Part shown: positions 60,965-64,000 of the stretch, piece after piece
Layout: each line of letters begins with the position of its first letter
Numbering within the stretch: position 1 is the stretch's first letter
From: Erysipelothrix urinaevulpis
GTDB taxonomy: Bacteria; Bacillota_I; Bacilli_A; Erysipelotrichales; Erysipelotrichaceae
Assembly (NCBI RefSeq): GCF_009828835.1
Contig: NZ_WTTB01000001.1
Span: forward strand, 248,001-312,000
DNA length: 64,000 nucleotides
Direction of reading: 5' to 3'
Notes under the pieces: generated by a model
Databases searched by the model: none
Told to the model about the DNA's origin: nothing
Seen by the model: the letters and a program-made list of their open reading frames with translations, nothing else
Position numbers and translations under genes: made by a program

Positions 60965-62391
60965 AATTATATTCAAAAGAACATCTTCACTCAAGTCGTA
61001 TTTTTTTTGATAAAAGACCACCGAAGTTTGGTTTGGCTTTCACAATTTTTATAACATTGCTAATGATAACTGCTCTTTTTACATCAACAATGATTCAAAA
61101 AACATACATCGTCAAGGCACAAGGCTGTCTTAAAAGTAGTGATTTAGAATATGTTTCTTCCAATGTAAATGGTGGTGTTATTGAAGTATTAAAAAAAGAA
61201 GGGGAAGATGTTAAAAAGGGCGATGTTATTATGCTTGTGAGTGATGGAAAAGAAACATTAGAAATTGAAGCGTACTTAACACAAGTCAAGCATCTAAAAG
61301 AAAAAATAAAAATCATGGATAAATATCAAAGTTCGTTGGAACAAGAGAAGAACTTAATGAAAAATAAGGGGCTAGAACAAGAATATTATGCATACCTGGA
61401 GTACTACTTAGGGGAGAAAAAAATAAGTAATGTTTCGAACCAAGATGTGAAAGAAGAGTTAAAGAAAAAAGAAACTGCCTTGAAAAAAGAAAAAGAAAAA
61501 TATGAAACGTTAAAAGAAAAGGTGAGTAAGATAACCATCACTGATCATCACGAAAAATTAGATAGACTTCAGCGTCAAATTACAGAGAATCAAGAAACAT
61601 TGAATGAACTTAAACAAAAGGAAAACCCCCAAGCAAGTTTTAGGGAGCGTATAAGTAAACTAACTAAGCAGCAAAAAAGTCTAAGCTTTAAATACGATGA
61701 AATTCAAAAAAGAATGAATTTAGAGGAAAATGATCGCGATGAATTGGAAAAGCTAAAAAGTGAAGTTGAGACTAAGCAAGATGAAGTAGCTCGGTTGGAA
61801 GAACAAGTCACATCCCCTGTTAATAAAAACAATTCAATGCATGCTCAGATGTTAATGGAACTTGGAAAAAATCGCACGCAAGTCGAAACACGGATCAATG
61901 AGCTTGAGTCAAGTATCAAGTTAGTGACTGATCAGACAGAATCGTATAAAATTAAGACAAATCAAAGTGGAAAACTTCATTATCTTAGGCCAATGCATGT
62001 TGGGCTCTCACTTCAACAAAACCAAGTTGTTGCTGAGGTTTCGACATCAAATCCAGACTTGCTAATAGCAGAAGCCTATATAAATGCACACGACATTTCA
62101 AGAGTTGACATAATGCAAGATGTTAAGGTTGCAATGAACGGTGTTAATTCAACAAAATACGGGACTCTACAAGGAACATTGGTTGAAATTGATTCAGGAA
62201 CAATTACTCAAGAAACACCAGAAGGCAACTTACTATTGTATAAAGCCAAAGTAGCACTCAATGAAACAGAATTAAAAAACAAAGATGAGGTGATAAAAGC
62301 CATTCCCTCGATGCCGATTGAAGCAAGAATTATTTACGAAAAAGAAAGTTATTTCGACTGGCTTTTGGAGAAACTAAACTTTCAAAATTGA
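60961..62391 (+). CDS. HlyD-like bacteriocin secretion accessory protein
   Basis: 476 residues: membrane helix near 20-45 (FGLAFTIFITLLMITALFTS), lipoyl-like half (GGVIEVLKKEGEDVKKGDVIMLV), a long coiled coil (about 95-340, rich in K, E and Q), a closing beta-barrel half (KLHYLRPMHVGLSLQQNQVVAEV). This is the adaptor of PCAT/ComA-type exporters. It overlaps the preceding gene by four bases. Confidence 0.88.
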   Translation: MKLYSKEHLHSSRIFFDKRPPKFGLAFTIFITLLMITALFTSTMIQKTYIVKAQGCLKSSDLEYVSSNVNGGVIEVLKKEGEDVKKGDVIMLVSDGKETLEIEAYLTQVKHLKEKIKIMDKYQSSLEQEKNLMKNKGLEQEYYAYLEYYLGEKKISNVSNQDVKEELKKKETALKKEKEKYETLKEKVSKITITDHHEKLDRLQRQITENQETLNELKQKENPQASFRERISKLTKQQKSLSFKYDEIQKRMNLEENDRDELEKLKSEVETKQDEVARLEEQVTSPVNKNNSMHAQMLMELGKNRTQVETRINELESSIKLVTDQTESYKIKTNQSGKLHYLRPMHVGLSLQQNQVVAEVSTSNPDLLIAEAYINAHDISRVDIMQDVKVAMNGVNSTKYGTLQGTLVEIDSGTITQETPEGNLLLYKAKVALNETELKNKDEVIKAIPSMPIEARIIYEKESYFDWLLEKLNFQN

Positions 62392-62438
62392 TATTGTAAA
62401 AAAAATGCATGACATAACAACTTTCACAAAAGAAACCC

Positions 62439-62468
62439 TTTACATTATAACATTATAATGTTATCTTT
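62439..62468 (+). promoter_or_regulatory. promoter overlapped by an 18-bp perfect palindrome
   Basis: TTTACA (62439-62444) and TATCTT about 17 bases later flank the palindrome ATAACATTATAATGTTAT (62447-62464). It fits an operator for a GntR- or similar repressor. Confidence 0.7.
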
Positions 62469-62487
62469 TAGGTAAGGAGGAGAAGAT

Positions 62488-63783
62488 ATGGAAGCTTTTA
62501 TGTCTTACTTAGAAATGAAGTTAATGCCTGCAGCGATGAAAATTAGTAGTCAAAGGCACATGCAAGCAATAAGATCGGGGATTATTGCAACCTTGCCTTT
62601 AACGATTGTGGGATCGTTTTTTACAGTTCTTTTAAATCTACCTGTTGATAGTTTGGCGGCGATGATTGAACCTTATCGTGCGGTTTTAGATATTCCGTTT
62701 AGGTATACGGTTGGATTAATGAGTTTGTATTGTACATTTACCATTGCGCAACATCTTGCGAATACTTATAAAATTGATTCAACGTCAGCTGGATTATTAG
62801 CTGTTCTTGCTTTTTTAATTAGTACAGTTGTTCCAACACGCGTTATCGATCCTGTGGAAGGTGTTATTGGTGCAGGTCGATTCATTAATCTAGGTGCACT
62901 TGGTTCATCGTCTCTTTTTGCAGCGATTGTTACCTCGATTGCTGCTGTTGAGATTTTGAAATTTATGAAAGAAAAGAATTGGACCATTAAAATGCCTGAA
63001 GGTGTTCCACCAGAAGTTGCGAACTCTTTTGCAGCATTGTTACCAACTGCAGTCGTGATCTTTATTTTTGTTGGTTTACGCTATGGTTTAAATTTTGATA
63101 TCAATGGATTCTTATCAATGTTACTCATGCCACTCAAAGGATTACTCACTGGAAATAGTTTACTTGGTGGATTATTGACGGTTTTCTTAATTGTTATGTT
63201 CTGGGTAATGGGGATTCATGGACCTGCGATTTTAGGACCCATTATTCGTCCATTTTGGGATATGTCAATTGCTGAAAATATGGAAGCATTTGCAGCAGGT
63301 GTTCCAGCCGATCAAATGCCTAATATCTTTACTGAACAATTTATTCAATGGTTTGCTTGGATTGGTGGTTCAGGAGGAACGCTTGCACTTGTTGTGATGT
63401 TTATGTTCTCAAAATCTAAGTTTTTAAAGAAACTTGGTCGATTATCGTTTGTTCCTGGTTTATTTAATATCAATGAACCGATTATATTTGGTGCTCCAAT
63501 TGTAATGAATCCTATCCTAGCAATTCCTTTCATCATTGCACCAATGGTGATGACAACCATTGCCTATATAGCATTGAAGTTAGGAATCATTCCTATGATG
63601 GTTGCTCGATTACCATTTACAGTACTCGCACCAATCGCCGCTTGGATGAGTACAGATTGGACAGTTATGGCAGGTGTAATTGTATTGGTTAACTTTGTTG
63701 TATCGTTCTTGATTTATTATCCATTCTTTAAAGTGTTTGAAAGACAACAGTTAGAAAAGGAAAAAGAAATTCAAGGGGCATAA
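62488..63783 (+). CDS. PTS Lac-family EIIC permease (second system)
   Basis: 431 residues, about ten helices, same family as the EIIC at 6524 (VMGIHGPAILGPI, FNINEPIIFGAPIVMNP, MPEGVPPEVANSFAALLPT). GGTAAGGAGGAG precedes the ATG. No EIIA or EIIB gene is seen next to it within the window; a PfkB kinase follows. The palindrome before it suggests tight sugar-dependent repression. Confidence 0.92.
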   Translation: MEAFMSYLEMKLMPAAMKISSQRHMQAIRSGIIATLPLTIVGSFFTVLLNLPVDSLAAMIEPYRAVLDIPFRYTVGLMSLYCTFTIAQHLANTYKIDSTSAGLLAVLAFLISTVVPTRVIDPVEGVIGAGRFINLGALGSSSLFAAIVTSIAAVEILKFMKEKNWTIKMPEGVPPEVANSFAALLPTAVVIFIFVGLRYGLNFDINGFLSMLLMPLKGLLTGNSLLGGLLTVFLIVMFWVMGIHGPAILGPIIRPFWDMSIAENMEAFAAGVPADQMPNIFTEQFIQWFAWIGGSGGTLALVVMFMFSKSKFLKKLGRLSFVPGLFNINEPIIFGAPIVMNPILAIPFIIAPMVMTTIAYIALKLGIIPMMVARLPFTVLAPIAAWMSTDWTVMAGVIVLVNFVVSFLIYYPFFKVFERQQLEKEKEIQGA

Positions 63784-63796
63784 CGCCCCTTTTTAG
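63772..63796 (+). terminator. short G+C-rich terminator
   Basis: AGGGGC and GCCCCT around ATAAC, then five T. It overlaps the EIIC stop codon. Its strength and position suggest partial termination before the kinase gene. Confidence 0.8.
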
Positions 63797-63814
63797 ACAT
63801 GAGGAGGTCAATGT

Positions 63815-64000
63815 ATGAAAGTATTAGCTTTTGGTGAAGTTATGCTCCGGTTGGAAGTGCTGGATCATGATTTACTCCAACAGTCCAATCAATTTAAATA
63901 TTCATTTGTTGGGACAGGTTTAAATGTTTTAAGTGGTTTATCCTCTTTTGGCATTGAGACAACACTCCTAACAGCATTACCTGACAATAATTTAGGAAAA
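63815..64000 (+). CDS. PfkB-family carbohydrate kinase, 5' end only
   Basis: The first 62 codons are visible; the gene runs off the window. LAFGEVMLRLE and GTGLNVLSGLSSFGIETTLLTALPDNNLGK match the N-terminus of PfkB (ribokinase/KDG kinase) proteins. AGGAGG is seven bases upstream. With the EIIC before it, it may phosphorylate a sugar acid or sugar-phosphate. Confidence 0.85.
   Translation, partial: MKVLAFGEVMLRLEVLDHDLLQQSNQFKYSFVGTGLNVLSGLSSFGIETTLLTALPDNNLGK

Overview
The window reads as a chromosomal segment of a low-GC Gram-positive bacterium (Bacillota). The genes are AT-rich, have strong AGGAGG-type ribosome binding sites, are tightly packed, and are separated by many intrinsic terminators. 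PTS systems, PRD/BglG-type regulation, YesM/YesN two-component systems and CopY/CopB copper control fit a fermentative, host-associated firmicute. Erysipelotrichia is my best guess, from gene style only and not firmly supported. No rRNA, tRNA or CRISPR array was seen.

Layout. (1) 1-2.8 kb: the end of a LytTR-domain regulator, an ABC-2 ATPase/permease pair and a CPBP-family membrane protease. (2) 2.9-9.7 kb: a sugar operon with a PRD/EIIB/EIIA regulator, a complete Lac-family PTS (EIIA, two EIIB, EIIC), a tyrosine-phosphatase-family protein and a GH13 enzyme close to trehalose-6-phosphate hydrolase. (3) 9.7-23.5 kb: a nitrogen-compound catabolic region with a transporter, a cytosine-deaminase-like amidohydrolase, a nucleoside/guanine-type deaminase, an alpha/beta hydrolase, the three subunits of an oxamate-type carbamoyltransferase (AllF/AllG/AllH; old FdrA/YlbE/YlbF), carbamate kinase, an acetamidase/formamidase-family enzyme and two PucR-type regulators. 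It probably ends by turning a carbamoylated product into carbamoyl phosphate and then ATP, CO2 and ammonia. (4) 23.5-26.1 kb: two tiny overlapping membrane ORFs and oligoendopeptidase F.

(5) 26.2-42.9 kb is the most striking region. It holds a UDP-hexose epimerase, a CBM9-like protein, two nearly duplicate NitT/TauT-type lipoproteins, a sulfatase without a signal peptide, a YesM/YesN pair, two permeases and two ATPases, a ROK kinase, a sugar nucleotidyltransferase, an N-acetylhexosamine-1-kinase-like phosphotransferase, a radical-SAM sulfatase-maturating enzyme and a TauE/SafE exporter. Together these suggest import of an intact sulfated sugar, desulfation in the cytoplasm, activation to a UDP-sugar, and export of the released sulfur oxyanion. 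The two ATPases carry complementary defects that would leave one canonical ATP site.

(6) 42.9-53.5 kb: copper/envelope genes (CueP-like protein, His-rich secreted protein, OmpR/HisKA pair, CopY, CopB with a tandem HHE repeat). Between these lies a lactococcin-972-type export/immunity pair with no visible bacteriocin gene. (7) 53.7-56.5 kb: a flavin-dependent monooxygenase/FMN reductase pair, an HxlR regulator and a GntR regulator. (8) 56.5-62.4 kb: an accessory region with an IS3-family transposase relic, a VanZ-like protein, a nonsense-interrupted small secreted protein, and a C39-peptidase ABC exporter with an accessory protein. (9) 62.4-64 kb: another Lac-family EIIC behind an 18-bp palindrome, followed by the start of a PfkB kinase cut by the window edge.
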